This document shows positions 52,241 through 61,688 of a stretch of DNA of 64,000 nucleotides, piece after piece. Source of the DNA: Porphyromonadaceae bacterium UBA4262 (GTDB lineage Bacteria; Bacteroidota; Bacteroidia; Bacteroidales; Muribaculaceae); assembly GCA_002396085.1 (NCBI GenBank), contig DGWI01000049.1, positions 9,992 to 73,991 of the forward strand, read 5' to 3'. Made by a program: the position numbers and the translations under genes. Below the pieces are notes generated by a model. The model searched no databases, was not told the DNA's origin, and saw only the letters and a program-made list of their open reading frames with translations. Numbering within the stretch: the first letter of the stretch is position 1; each line of letters begins with the position of its first letter.

Positions 52241-54469
52241 TTGGAAACCCTCAATATCGAAAGTCTGATTGCCGACTTGGCGCTCATCCTGGTGCTGGGT
52301 GCTGTGGCAACTGTCTTGTTCAAGAAACTCAAGCAACCCGTGGTGCTGGGCTATATTGTTGCGGGCTTTATTGCCAGCCCGCATTTCTCGCTGTTCCCTT
52401 CAGTGGTGATTGAGACCAACATCGAATTTTGGGCGCAGATTGGTATCATCGTCCTGTTGTTCTCGCTAGGATTGGAGTTCAGTTTCAAGAAACTGCTCAA
52501 TGTGGGTGGCTCGGCGGTAATCACTGCGCTGATCATAGTCACGGGCATGATGGGCTTGGGGTTTGTCGTGGGCAAGATGCTGGGCTTTGCTGCGGTCGAT
52601 AGTATCTTCTTGGGTGGAATGATCTCGATGTCGTCGACCACCATCATTCTCAAGGCGTTGACCGACCTCAACATGCGGCAGCGTCATTTTGTGCCCATGA
52701 TATTTGCGGTGCTTATCGTCGAGGATCTTTTTGCTGTGGTGATGATGGTCATCCTCTCGTCGGTCGCCATCAACAGGACTGTTCAGGGCGACGAGATGTT
52801 GCGCAGCATACTCAAACTCTCATTCTTCCTTATCGCATGGTTTGTCGTGGGTATTTATATGCTTCCCACGGTTTTCAAGAAGTTTCGCCGCGTCATCACC
52901 GACGAGATGATGCTTGTCATCTCGATGGGCTTGTGCTTCATGATGGCTATGCTGGCTGTCAAGAGCGGTTTCTCGATGGCTCTTGGTGCGTTTGTCATGG
53001 GCTCGATTCTGGCTGGTACCGTCGAGGCCGAGCGCATCCAGCGCGTTATTGTCTCGGTTAAGGACCTGTTTGGTGCCGTGTTCTTTATCTCGGTGGGAAT
53101 GATGGTCAACCCTGAGGTCATTGTGCAGTATTGGGGCACCATCGCGTTGCTCAGTGTGGTGGTCGTTGTGGGCATGATTGTGTTCGGCACGTTTGGTATG
53201 GTCGCCACGGGGCAGCCCCTCAAGATTGCCGTCCAGTCGGGATTCTCGCTCACGCAGATTGGTGAGTTCTCATTCATCATCGCATCGCTGGGTATGTCGC
53301 TGGGTGTGCTCGAGGAGAGCATCTATCCCATCATCGTGGCGGTCTCGGTCATCACTACATTCACCACACCGTTCTTCATCAAGAGTGCCGACGGTGCCTA
53401 TGCTCGCATCGAGCGGCTGTTGCCAGCCTCATGGAGCACTCTGCTCGAGGGATATAGTGCACACGCCACCCAGACCGAGATGAGCGAGTCGCGTCAAATC
53501 TGGATGGCGGTGTTCAAGCGGTTTGCCTTGCGGGTGATCCTCTATTCGGTCATCTGCGTGTCACTGATTATGCTCAGTGACACCTATCTTGAACCTTTCT
53601 TGCTCAGAACGCTAGGGCGCAAGTGGGCCTCGGTGGTGGGACCATTGGTCACATTGTCGGTGTTGGCACCATTCATCTATGCGATTGCTCGACCCCACAT
53701 CCGCGCCAACGAGCGTGAAAAACTCATCGACCTCTCGGGCAAAGTCAGTTACGTCCCCATTGTAGTGATGAGCATCTTGAGCCTCCTGTTGGGACTCAAT
53801 TTCATTACTACGGTGCTCTACAGCTACGACTACTCCAGCCAGTTTGCCATTGTGGCAGCGGTGGTGATAGCATTGCTCATCGCATTGCTGTTTGCGCCAT
53901 TGTTGCGCAGGCACCTCACCAAACTTGAGCGCCACTTCATCGGCAATGTCAATGTGCGTGAAAACCGGCGCACAGGGCGTGGCACTAATCTGGTCAGCGA
54001 CTTGCACGTTGCATACATGACCGTGGGTCACGACTGTCCATTCTTGGGGCAGAAACTCAAGAATGCCAACTTGCGTCAGCGCTATGGGGTCAACCTGGTC
54101 AACATTCAGCGTAACGGCGTGTTGCATCCTGTTCCCAAAGGCGACATGCGCATCTTCCCAGGTGATATTCTGGGCGTGATTGGCAATGATGAGCAGATAC
54201 AGCAGATGCTGCCCCTGGTCGAGGCAACTACTGCACCTGCTCAGCCAGTGACCGATGTCAAGTTCACTCACTTTGCTATCTCCAGGCAGTCACCGCTCAT
54301 CGGCAAGCAACTGATGCATGCGGGCATCAGCGAGGAGTATGAGGCACTGTTGGTGGCTGTTCAGCGTGGAGAGGATGACTATATCACTCCCACTCCCGAA
54401 TTCGAATTCATGCCTGGCGATGTGTTGTGGATTGTGGGCAACCCCCAGCGCCTCCAGGACCTCTACTAA
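52241..54469 (+). CDS. CPA2-family cation:proton antiporter with RCK-C domains
   Basis: A 742-residue membrane protein of the KefB/NhaS type. Spans cover about residues 5-390, with IIVLLFSLGLEFSFKKL and SMSSTTIILKAL; further spans occur around 430-560. The C-terminus carries two TrkA-C/RCK-C domains (about 580-660 and 665-740). It probably exchanges K+ or Na+ for protons. The start is a TTG at 52241, with no better ATG close by, and it lies 18 nt after MgtC, so the three genes are one operon. Convergent with the ADP-ribosylglycohydrolase gene. Confidence 0.9.
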   Translation: METLNIESLIADLALILVLGAVATVLFKKLKQPVVLGYIVAGFIASPHFSLFPSVVIETNIEFWAQIGIIVLLFSLGLEFSFKKLLNVGGSAVITALIIVTGMMGLGFVVGKMLGFAAVDSIFLGGMISMSSTTIILKALTDLNMRQRHFVPMIFAVLIVEDLFAVVMMVILSSVAINRTVQGDEMLRSILKLSFFLIAWFVVGIYMLPTVFKKFRRVITDEMMLVISMGLCFMMAMLAVKSGFSMALGAFVMGSILAGTVEAERIQRVIVSVKDLFGAVFFISVGMMVNPEVIVQYWGTIALLSVVVVVGMIVFGTFGMVATGQPLKIAVQSGFSLTQIGEFSFIIASLGMSLGVLEESIYPIIVAVSVITTFTTPFFIKSADGAYARIERLLPASWSTLLEGYSAHATQTEMSESRQIWMAVFKRFALRVILYSVICVSLIMLSDTYLEPFLLRTLGRKWASVVGPLVTLSVLAPFIYAIARPHIRANEREKLIDLSGKVSYVPIVVMSILSLLLGLNFITTVLYSYDYSSQFAIVAAVVIALLIALLFAPLLRRHLTKLERHFIGNVNVRENRRTGRGTNLVSDLHVAYMTVGHDCPFLGQKLKNANLRQRYGVNLVNIQRNGVLHPVPKGDMRIFPGDILGVIGNDEQIQQMLPLVEATTAPAQPVTDVKFTHFAISRQSPLIGKQLMHAGISEEYEALLVAVQRGEDDYITPTPEFEFMPGDVLWIVGNPQRLQDLY

Positions 54470-54485
54470 GTTTGACTGAAGAGGC

Positions 54486-55277
54486 TCAGCGAGACTGCAT
54501 CTTCTTGACTTCAAACTCATTGACTACTCGCAGCAGCGGTTCAGGCAGGTAGGACAGACCCTTTTCACGCATTTCATCGGGGATGCCATGGAAGGCTTCG
54601 GCAATGCTTCCCGTGATGCAGCCGATGGTGTCGCTGTCGCCACCCAGCGAGATGGCGTTGCGGATGCAGTCCTCGTAGTCTGTCCCGTCTAGAAAGGCAA
54701 CAATCGCTTGGGGTACGCTGTCTTGGCAGGTGGCACCCCATCCATAGGTGGGTCGGCATTCATCGCAAGTGAAGTGCAAGTCGTAGCCAAAAGTGTTTTC
54801 TAGTTCCAGGCGTATTTCATCCTTGGTGGCACCCTGGCGAGCCATCAAGATAGCCAGTGCAGTGGCCTGGGCACCCTTGATGCCCTCGGGGTGATTGTGT
54901 GTGCATGCGGCGCTCTCCTCGGCCTTGGCCAGCACCTCGTTGCGTGTGTCAAATGCCCAGCCGACAGGACTGACTCGCATGGCCGAGCCATTGCCGCAAC
55001 TGTTGTAGGGACTGTAGTCGCCCTTGAGGGCGGCTCGCTCCAACCATTGTGCAAAGCGCGTGCCATAACCGCCACAGGGGTTGCGGTAGGCATTGCCATA
55101 GCGGGCATAGTAGTGAGCCACATCGCCCCCATGCAGCAGCCAGTCGGCTGTGGCGATGGTCAGGATGGTATCGTCGGTGAAACTGCCACGGTTGCTGAAA
55201 AAGTCAAAATTCTTTGTCTTGATGTTTGCGAACTCGTAGACGCTGCCCACGATGTCGCCAATAATTGCTCCTAACAT
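54486..55277 (-). CDS. ADP-ribosylglycohydrolase family protein
   Basis: A 263-residue DraG/ARH3-type hydrolase expected to remove ADP-ribose from protein, nucleic acid or small molecules using two metal ions. The metal ligands are visible in GSFTDDTIL (Thr34, Asp35, Asp36) and in SLGGDSDTIG near the C-terminal end. Other family features are GNGSAMR and THNHPEGIKGAQA. It lies 43 nt downstream of the NUDIX regulator on the same strand and is probably its operon partner. Confidence 0.92.
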   Translation of the reverse strand: MLGAIIGDIVGSVYEFANIKTKNFDFFSNRGSFTDDTILTIATADWLLHGGDVAHYYARYGNAYRNPCGGYGTRFAQWLERAALKGDYSPYNSCGNGSAMRVSPVGWAFDTRNEVLAKAEESAACTHNHPEGIKGAQATALAILMARQGATKDEIRLELENTFGYDLHFTCDECRPTYGWGATCQDSVPQAIVAFLDGTDYEDCIRNAISLGGDSDTIGCITGSIAEAFHGIPDEMREKGLSYLPEPLLRVVNEFEVKKMQSR

Positions 55278-55320
55278 GATGTGTGGATTTTAAGGAATTA
55301 GTGAAAAAGATTTGTGAAGA

Positions 55321-56013
55321 TTAGAATTCAAGCCTGAACCCTTTCTGCTTGAGTTCGGCATAGCTCTCGGGGTTAAAGCGGTAGAGTTTGGCGTCACGAT
55401 GGTTGGCACGAGCCAATGTCTCGGGTTGCTCAGCCAGGAGACCCAGATGAAGCATCTTGTTGTAGAAGTTGCGCCGATCAAATTTCACATCAAGTACCGC
55501 CTCATACAGGTGTTGCAGTTGCTTCATCGTGAATTGCTCGGGCAGCAACTCGAAGCCGATGGGCTCGAAGTGAATCTGCTTGCGCAACTCGGTCGTGGCA
55601 CGGCGCAATATCAAGTCATGGTCAAAGGCCAGCGCGGGAACTTCGTCGAGGGCAAACCACTGGGCGCGAGTGGCATCATCGCCTCCGGTCACTTCGCTCA
55701 GTCGCACCAGGGCATAGTAGGCGATTGTAATCACACGTTCGCGAGGGTCGCGGTCCACACTCGAAAACGAGTGGAACTGGCGCATGTAGGCTGTCGAGAG
55801 ACCCGTCTCCTCCAGCAACTCGCGACGGGCACATTGCTCGCAAGTCTCGTCCATGCGGATAAAACCACCCGGAAAAGCCCAATGCCCCTTGTATGGCTCA
55901 ATGCCGCGCTCGATGAGAAGCACATTCAGGCGAGTGCCGTCAAAACCGAATATAACACAATCGGTCGTCACTGCCGGGTGTGGGTACTGATAATGATATT
56001 TGAACTCATCCAT
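55321..56013 (-). CDS. NUDIX-domain transcriptional regulator, NrtR/AraR-like
   Basis: A 230-residue protein. The N-terminal NUDIX domain (about 15-140) keeps the full box: Gly50, Glu56, R64-E-L, E68-E69 and Gly71 in GGFIRMDETC and RRELLEETGL, so it may still hydrolyse or bind a nucleoside diphosphate. The C-terminal winged helix (about 155-225, LLPEQFTMKQLQHLYEAVLD) binds DNA in this family. NrtR represses NAD genes and senses ADP-ribose; AraR-type relatives sense sugars. ATG 56013 is used. The promoter is bracketed by two inverted repeats, consistent with autoregulation. Confidence 0.9.
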   Translation of the reverse strand: MDEFKYHYQYPHPAVTTDCVIFGFDGTRLNVLLIERGIEPYKGHWAFPGGFIRMDETCEQCARRELLEETGLSTAYMRQFHSFSSVDRDPRERVITIAYYALVRLSEVTGGDDATRAQWFALDEVPALAFDHDLILRRATTELRKQIHFEPIGFELLPEQFTMKQLQHLYEAVLDVKFDRRNFYNKMLHLGLLAEQPETLARANHRDAKLYRFNPESYAELKQKGFRLEF

Positions 56014-56028
56014 AAAGAAAAATAGTAT

Positions 56029-56101
56029 TGCGTAAATTTCACGCAGCAAATTTAATGCCAATGTGCGACATGGCAAAATAGTATTGCGTAAAATTTACGC
56101 A
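56029..56101 (-). promoter_or_regulatory. NUDIX regulator promoter with two operator-like palindromes
   Basis: A minus-strand promoter has -33 TTTG at 56074-56077, a 19-bp spacer and -7 TAAATTTG at 56047-56054. Operator 2 (56085-56101) is a perfect TGCGTAAA-A-TTTACGCA. Operator 1 (56029-56045) is TGCGTAAA-T-TTCACGCA, with one mismatch. Operator 1 overlaps the predicted +1 and operator 2 lies just upstream of the -33, centres 56 bp apart. Confidence 0.8.
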
Positions 56102-56211
56102 TTTAGCAAACTTTAACAATCGGCGTGGAGCCTCAAGCACAAATTCCAATGCATTGCTCACGGGGAAGTAAAATTCTCAATTCTCAGTTCTCAATTCTCA
56201 ATTAAAAATAC

Positions 56212-56219
56212 TACCTTTG
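56212..56219 (+). promoter_or_regulatory. -7 element of the Ig-like lipoprotein gene
   Basis: TACCTTTG, 12 nt before ATG 56232, so the leader is under 10 nt. Confidence 0.5.
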
Positions 56220-56231
56220 CAGCAAATTTCA

Positions 56232-58313
56232 ATGCGTAGAATAAAACTTGCACATATCGTCACGGCCATGGTGGCAGCACTCGTGCTTGCCGCATGTGCC
56301 AACATCGGTTCGCCCGAGGGTGGACCCCGTGACTACACCCCGCCACGGGTGGTCAAGACCTCTCCCAAGCAAGGAGAACTCAATGTCGAGGGAAATAGGG
56401 TGGAAATCTACTTTAATGAGATAGTCAACATCAAGGATCAGATGAAGAAAGTCTCGGTGTCGCCTGTGCAAAAGTATCAGCCCGTCATCAAGTCGCTGGG
56501 CAAGAGGATTGTTGTCGATTTTCGTGACGACATGCTGCCCAACACTACCTATACCATCGACTTCTCCAACAGTATCGAGGACAACAACGAGGGTAACCAA
56601 CTGGACGGATATGCCTTCTCGTTCTCGACGGGCGACGAGATTGACACGATGCGCATCTCGGGCATCGTGTTGCGGGCACGAGACCTCGAGCCGATGCAGC
56701 ATGTGCTGGTGGGAGCCTATAGTCAGTGTCTCGATGACACGGCATTCACCAGGTTGCCCATGGAACGCATCACGCGCACCAACAGTCGGGGTGAGTTCAC
56801 ACTCATGGGGCTCAAACCAGGACGCTATCGGGTGTTTGCACTCAATGACATGGATGGTGACTACCACATGGCCCGCACCGAGGACTACGCCTTCTATGAC
56901 AAGGTTATCGAGCCATCGGTCGAGACTTACACCTCGGTTGACACGGTTTTCACATTTGATCATCGCGTCGACTCGGTCATGACTGCCACGCACACGGCTT
57001 ATCTGCCCAATGACTTGCTGCTGAGCATGATGAATGAGAATTACCAGTCGCTATATCTCAAGACGACTGAACGACCAACCCCCGGAAAGTTGCACGTGCG
57101 CATGTCCACTGCCAGCCCTGAATTACCCAAATTGAACATTGTTAGTCCGGCTGAACATGCCGACCAATGGTATGCACTGCAGGGCACCAGTCGTAACGAT
57201 TCGCTCTACTATTGGATTACCGACTCGGCACTCATCAAGGCCGACTCAATCAAGGTGGAAATCACCTATTTGCGCACCGATTCGACCGATGCATTGACGT
57301 GGCAGACCGATACCGTCAATTTCTGGCATCGAAAGTCGGGTGCCGAAATCAAGGAAGAGCAGGAGGCCAAGAAAGAACGCGAGCAACTGGAGAAGCGATT
57401 GCGACAACTCGAACAAAAAGAACAGCAGGGCAAACTCGATGAGGAGGAACTACAGGAACTGGCTGTCGCTCGTCGGCCCAAACCAGTGCCAACCTTCAAG
57501 TTTGAGCCCGTGACTAAGGGCACTATCGAGGTTTATGACACCATAACTTTTACCACTCCCGTACCGCTGGCGGGTATCAATCCTGCGGGTGTGCACTTGC
57601 AGGTGAAGCCAGATTCAGTCTGGCGGACGATTGACAACATTCCGGCACTAGTGGCAGTGAACGATGGCATGACCTACAAGTTGCCCATGTCGCTTGAACC
57701 CGAATGTGCCTATCGCCTGACTGTCGATTCGCTGGCGGCGACCTCGGTCTATGGACTGCACAACGACACGCTCAAAATCGAGACTAAGGTCAAGGCACTG
57801 GAGGAGTATGCCAATCTCTTGCTGATGCTTGATGTCAAGGACAGTGCACTGGTGCAATTGCTTGATGGCAGCGACCAGGTTCAGCGCACCGTGACTGTGG
57901 TGGATGGCAAGGCCGACTTGGATAATGTTCCGCCGGGAACCTACTATGCCCGGATCGTGCTTGACCGCAATGGAAATGGGCGATGGGACACAGGCAATTA
58001 CCTCAAGCACATCCAGCCCGAGGAGGTATATTACTATCCCAAGGCGCTGAAGCTGCGTCGCAACTGGGATGTCGAGCAGAATTGGAATATCTATGAGACA
58101 GCCCTCGATTTGCAGAAGCCCGATGCCATTAAGAAGAACAAACCCGAGGAAATCAAGAACAAACTAGACAAGGCGGGCAAGAAAAAGAAGTCGGGCAACA
58201 ATGAAGAGGAAGACGAAGAGGATGACGAGTTCAATTCGCGCGGATTCGGAAACGCTACTTATAGCGGAAACAAATATAATGACTATCAGAATAACAGACG
58301 ACGCAATCGATAG
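56232..58313 (+). CDS. Large Ig-like lipoprotein
   Basis: A 693-residue predicted lipoprotein (VLAAC, Cys22). Residues about 33-140 form a bacterial Ig-like domain of the SbsA type (PPRVVKTSPKQGELNV, IYFNEIVNIKDQ, LPNTTYTIDF). A beta-rich middle contains a CarboxypepD_reg-like stretch (GEFTLMGLKPGRYRVFAL). Around 375-410 is an E/K/R/Q coiled coil, and the last 60 residues are low-complexity (Lys-rich, then Glu/Asp-rich, then Asn/Arg/Tyr-rich). Conserved in Bacteroidota; function unknown. ATG 56232 is preferred over the upstream TTG. Confidence 0.82.
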   Translation: MRRIKLAHIVTAMVAALVLAACANIGSPEGGPRDYTPPRVVKTSPKQGELNVEGNRVEIYFNEIVNIKDQMKKVSVSPVQKYQPVIKSLGKRIVVDFRDDMLPNTTYTIDFSNSIEDNNEGNQLDGYAFSFSTGDEIDTMRISGIVLRARDLEPMQHVLVGAYSQCLDDTAFTRLPMERITRTNSRGEFTLMGLKPGRYRVFALNDMDGDYHMARTEDYAFYDKVIEPSVETYTSVDTVFTFDHRVDSVMTATHTAYLPNDLLLSMMNENYQSLYLKTTERPTPGKLHVRMSTASPELPKLNIVSPAEHADQWYALQGTSRNDSLYYWITDSALIKADSIKVEITYLRTDSTDALTWQTDTVNFWHRKSGAEIKEEQEAKKEREQLEKRLRQLEQKEQQGKLDEEELQELAVARRPKPVPTFKFEPVTKGTIEVYDTITFTTPVPLAGINPAGVHLQVKPDSVWRTIDNIPALVAVNDGMTYKLPMSLEPECAYRLTVDSLAATSVYGLHNDTLKIETKVKALEEYANLLLMLDVKDSALVQLLDGSDQVQRTVTVVDGKADLDNVPPGTYYARIVLDRNGNGRWDTGNYLKHIQPEEVYYYPKALKLRRNWDVEQNWNIYETALDLQKPDAIKKNKPEEIKNKLDKAGKKKKSGNNEEEDEEDDEFNSRGFGNATYSGNKYNDYQNNRRRNR

Positions 58314-58332
58314 GTAATTACACAGTCAGAAT

Positions 58333-59688
58333 ATGAATACAACACTTGATAACATCAGCCAGCAGATTGCCGATCTGAGCGATGCCATCTGTGGCTATCC
58401 CGAGTTTTTCCTGCTCATCGGCGGTGGGCTTATCCTGTTTATCCTTTCAAAGGGCATTTCAATCAGGCATCTGCCTCAAGGCATCAAAGCACTGCGTGAC
58501 AAGCAGGCTACCGACAGCGGCAAGCAGACTGGCCAAATCAGTTCGGTGCAGGCATTGCTCAGTGCCATCGCTGCCACTGTGGGCATGGGCAATATCGCTG
58601 GTGTTGCCATCGCGTTATCGGTGGGTGGGCCCGGTGTTATCTTCTGGATGTGGGTGAGCGCCTTGTTGGGAATGACCACCAAGTTCTTTGAGGGGGCGTT
58701 GAGCATCATGTACAAGGGTGAGGATGAGCAGGGCAATCCGCAAGGAGGCCCCATGTATATTATTACCCAGGGCCTCGGCCCCAAGTGGCGTTGGCTGGCC
58801 GTGGCGTTCAGCATCTTTGGACTGGTGGGAACGCTCTGCTTCATGCAGGCCAACCAGTTGGTCGAGTCGGTCACCACTGTCTTCACAACACCCATGGGCA
58901 TTGAGAACACTGCATGGTTGAGATTTGGCATGGGAGTGGTCATGGCACTCATTGTGGGTGGGGTCATCATGGGTGGCATCGGACGCATTGCCAAGTGGGC
59001 ATCGCGGTTGGTGCCCATCATGGTTGTGGCCTATCTGGCATTTGTACTCATCATCACTGTGATGAACTATGATGCCGTGCCTCACATCTTCAAGCAGATT
59101 TTTGCCGAGGCGTTCACCCTCGATGCAGGAGTGGGAGCATTCTTCTTCATTGCACTCACAGGAGCGCGCCGCGCTGCCATGGTCAACGAGGCTGGTGTGG
59201 GCACGGCATCGATGATGCATGGTGCCAGCCAGAATACCGACCCCATCCGTGAGGGGCACATCGCCATGTTGGGGCCGGCAATCGACTCGGGCATCGTCTG
59301 CACGCTCACTGCCATTCCCATCCTCATTGCGGGCAACTACGTTGGCCTGACCGACCCCAAGGGGCTCTATGTCGCGTTGGGTGCTTGGGGGCAGTTGTTG
59401 CCCGGCATAGGTCATTATCTGCTCATGGCCATCGTGTTCTGCTTTGCATTTTCCACCATGTTCTCCTATTCCTATTATGGGCAGAAGTGCACTCAGTATC
59501 TATTTGGATCGCGGGGCATCAAGTGGTATAACTACTACTACCTGGTCATGATTGTTGTGGCTGCAGTCATGTCGCTCAAGACCATGGTCAGCCTCATGGA
59601 CATTGCTTTTGCCTTGATGGCGCTATGCACCATGCCCACACTCATCGCCCTTGCTCCACGGGTCATGCGCCTGATGCGTGAGCGATAA
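58333..59688 (+). CDS. Alanine/glycine:cation symporter (AGCS family)
   Basis: Sodium- or proton-coupled amino-acid importer in the inner membrane. The 451-residue protein has about 10-11 spans and the family features SSVQALLSAIAATVGMGNIAGVA, GGPGVIFWMW, GGPMYIITQGLG and TGARRAAMVNEAGVG. Length is at the short end for the family. It follows the Ig-like lipoprotein by 19 nt and may be read through from its promoter. Confidence 0.95.
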   Translation: MNTTLDNISQQIADLSDAICGYPEFFLLIGGGLILFILSKGISIRHLPQGIKALRDKQATDSGKQTGQISSVQALLSAIAATVGMGNIAGVAIALSVGGPGVIFWMWVSALLGMTTKFFEGALSIMYKGEDEQGNPQGGPMYIITQGLGPKWRWLAVAFSIFGLVGTLCFMQANQLVESVTTVFTTPMGIENTAWLRFGMGVVMALIVGGVIMGGIGRIAKWASRLVPIMVVAYLAFVLIITVMNYDAVPHIFKQIFAEAFTLDAGVGAFFFIALTGARRAAMVNEAGVGTASMMHGASQNTDPIREGHIAMLGPAIDSGIVCTLTAIPILIAGNYVGLTDPKGLYVALGAWGQLLPGIGHYLLMAIVFCFAFSTMFSYSYYGQKCTQYLFGSRGIKWYNYYYLVMIVVAAVMSLKTMVSLMDIAFALMALCTMPTLIALAPRVMRLMRER

Positions 59689-59760
59689 CCGCACGCACAT
59701 TCCCCAGGCAGTTTGTTGAATTCAATGGTTATGCGCATATTTGTAGCGAGAAATCCAATC

Positions 59761-61374
59761 ATGGCGATGAGGCGACTTCTATATGTCACATTATCGATTC
59801 TGCTTGCACTGGCGGGGTGCCGGCAGGGGAGTGTCGACTCGCCGAGGCTTGTCGAGCTCGACTCGCTCATCGCCGTGGCTCCCGATAGCGCCGCAGCGCT
59901 GCTCGCCGCCTATCCTGACGACTCGCTGCGCACCGACGACGACCGTGCCTACCGCGCCCTGCTCCTCACCCAAGCCAAGTACAAAGCCTATATCCCCGCC
60001 TATCGCCTCGACACCATCAATCTGGCTGTTGCGCACTATGCCGACGGCCACGACACCGACAAGCGCACCCGCTCACTGCTCTACAAGGGCTGCGTGTTCG
60101 AGGACCTTTCTAGGCTCGACAGTGCCATGTACTACTATCTTGAGGCATGTCATTTTGCCCAGTCTCAGGGACAGCATGAGCATCAGGCCTACCTCATGTT
60201 CCGCATTGCGCAATTGTACCAATACTCTTATGCCGAGCAAGATCAGGCCGTTCACTACTATCGTGAGTCGCTCCATCAGTATAGGCAATTAGGCGATTCA
60301 CTGCATGCCCTGTACTGCCTGAGTGAGTTGGCAGCCCTCTATCGCAACACTTGTCCCGACTCGGTCGTACCCATAGCGCATTACGCCATCGGACTAGCAC
60401 ATTCACTGCACAATGACATCTATTATTGTGCCAACTTGGAGACACTGGCAGGCCATTACCTCTATGCAGATGATTACATTCGGGCAAAAGAACTGGCTCT
60501 CAAGGCACTGTCCGAGCCTTCGGTGGCACCAGCAACAGCGGTGCGAAGCCTCAACACCGCATGCCAAGCCCTAGCCATGCTGGGCAAGGCTGACTCGGCA
60601 CAATGGCTCTTGTCGCAAATTCCCGACCCTGTCACTGCTATTGACTCCACAGACTTGATGCGTTCTCAGGCAATGATGGCGTATGCCAAGGGAGATCTGG
60701 TAACGTTTATTACTTTGAACAGAGAATTGAATGAAAAGGCGGGAAATCTTCTAATTGCCTCCCTCAAGCACCAACTGGCTGAAACGCAAACCCAGTATGA
60801 GGCAGAACAGGAGGGTGCCCGCCACGCTAGAGTCCAGTTGAGGGGCATGATAGTTCTCGTCATACTGCTGGCCCTGCTGTTGGCACTCAGCTTATATCTC
60901 TTCTATCAATACAGGCGTTCTACCCGCAGTAGGCTGGAGTGGGAGCATGCCAGGGCGCAACTGAGTTCACAACTGGCTTTGATGTCAGGCAAGAGTGATG
61001 CCGACCGTCTGCACATCCAGACCGTCACCCAGGCTCTGGCCAGTGTATCTTACTTGGGCAAGAAAGGCTCATCCAGTTTCAAGGATGACAAAGACTTGGT
61101 CAGTGTCACTTTGCCCGAACAGTTCTGGAATGATGCCGACCAACTTGTCTCCATCAACCTTGAAGGCCTGCTGCGCAAGATGGATGAGCGTGGCGAGACA
61201 TTGAAGGCAGAGGAGCGCAAAATCTTGAGCATGTGCTATTGCGGAATACCCGATGTAGTGATTGCCAAACTTATGGATTACACCAACCGCCAAACCGTCC
61301 AGAACATCAAGTCACGTGTCGCCCGCAAGTTGTCACCTGATGGAGGCAGTCTCGCTGAGATACTTGGAAAATAA
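59761..61374 (+). CDS. TPR - transmembrane - HTH regulator
   Basis: A 537-residue protein typical of Bacteroidota one-piece regulators. An N-terminal signal-like segment (LLALAGC, Cys20) is followed by TPR repeats (about 60-330), a membrane span (about 363-386, MIVLVILLALLLALSLYLF) and a short coiled region. The C-terminus has a LuxR/sigma-region-4-like helix-turn-helix (LKAEERKILSMCY to TVQNIKSRVARKL, about 475-525). It probably senses at the envelope and controls genes from the membrane. Start is ATG 59761 (or 59767); the frame to 59713 adds no feature. Small exported genes follow. Confidence 0.82.
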   Translation: MAMRRLLYVTLSILLALAGCRQGSVDSPRLVELDSLIAVAPDSAAALLAAYPDDSLRTDDDRAYRALLLTQAKYKAYIPAYRLDTINLAVAHYADGHDTDKRTRSLLYKGCVFEDLSRLDSAMYYYLEACHFAQSQGQHEHQAYLMFRIAQLYQYSYAEQDQAVHYYRESLHQYRQLGDSLHALYCLSELAALYRNTCPDSVVPIAHYAIGLAHSLHNDIYYCANLETLAGHYLYADDYIRAKELALKALSEPSVAPATAVRSLNTACQALAMLGKADSAQWLLSQIPDPVTAIDSTDLMRSQAMMAYAKGDLVTFITLNRELNEKAGNLLIASLKHQLAETQTQYEAEQEGARHARVQLRGMIVLVILLALLLALSLYLFYQYRRSTRSRLEWEHARAQLSSQLALMSGKSDADRLHIQTVTQALASVSYLGKKGSSSFKDDKDLVSVTLPEQFWNDADQLVSINLEGLLRKMDERGETLKAEERKILSMCYCGIPDVVIAKLMDYTNRQTVQNIKSRVARKLSPDGGSLAEILGK

Positions 61375-61612
61375 GTGCGTGTCCCCAAATCTCACGGTGC
61401 ATAGAAAATGCATACAGCAAACGCAATATGCATGACTTCCACCCAAAACAGGCTAAGTTTCCGCAACAAAAAGAGCGGTTGAGTCCCATGCCAATCACCG
61501 AATGAGCGTATGGTAATGTGAAATGAGGGGTTTGTGTTTTTAACGCAAACATAAACAGATGATTGCAGAGTGTTAAATGAGGGGGTGAATTGTCATTATG
61601 AGTGGGTAAAAA

Positions 61613-61645
61613 TTTGGTGCTGAATGATGATTGTCAGTAATTTTG
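61613..61645 (+). promoter_or_regulatory. Promoter of the small exported protein gene
   Basis: -33 TTTG at 61613-61616 and -7 TAATTTTG at 61638-61645, spacing 21 bp. The leader starts with a GGGA-ATAG-TCCC hairpin (about 61650-61661). The rest of the 314-bp gap after the regulator gene (from 61375) contains no recognisable feature. Confidence 0.7.
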
Positions 61646-61688
61646 CGGTAGGGAATAGTCCCTCAAAATCAAATAATAATACAATGTT

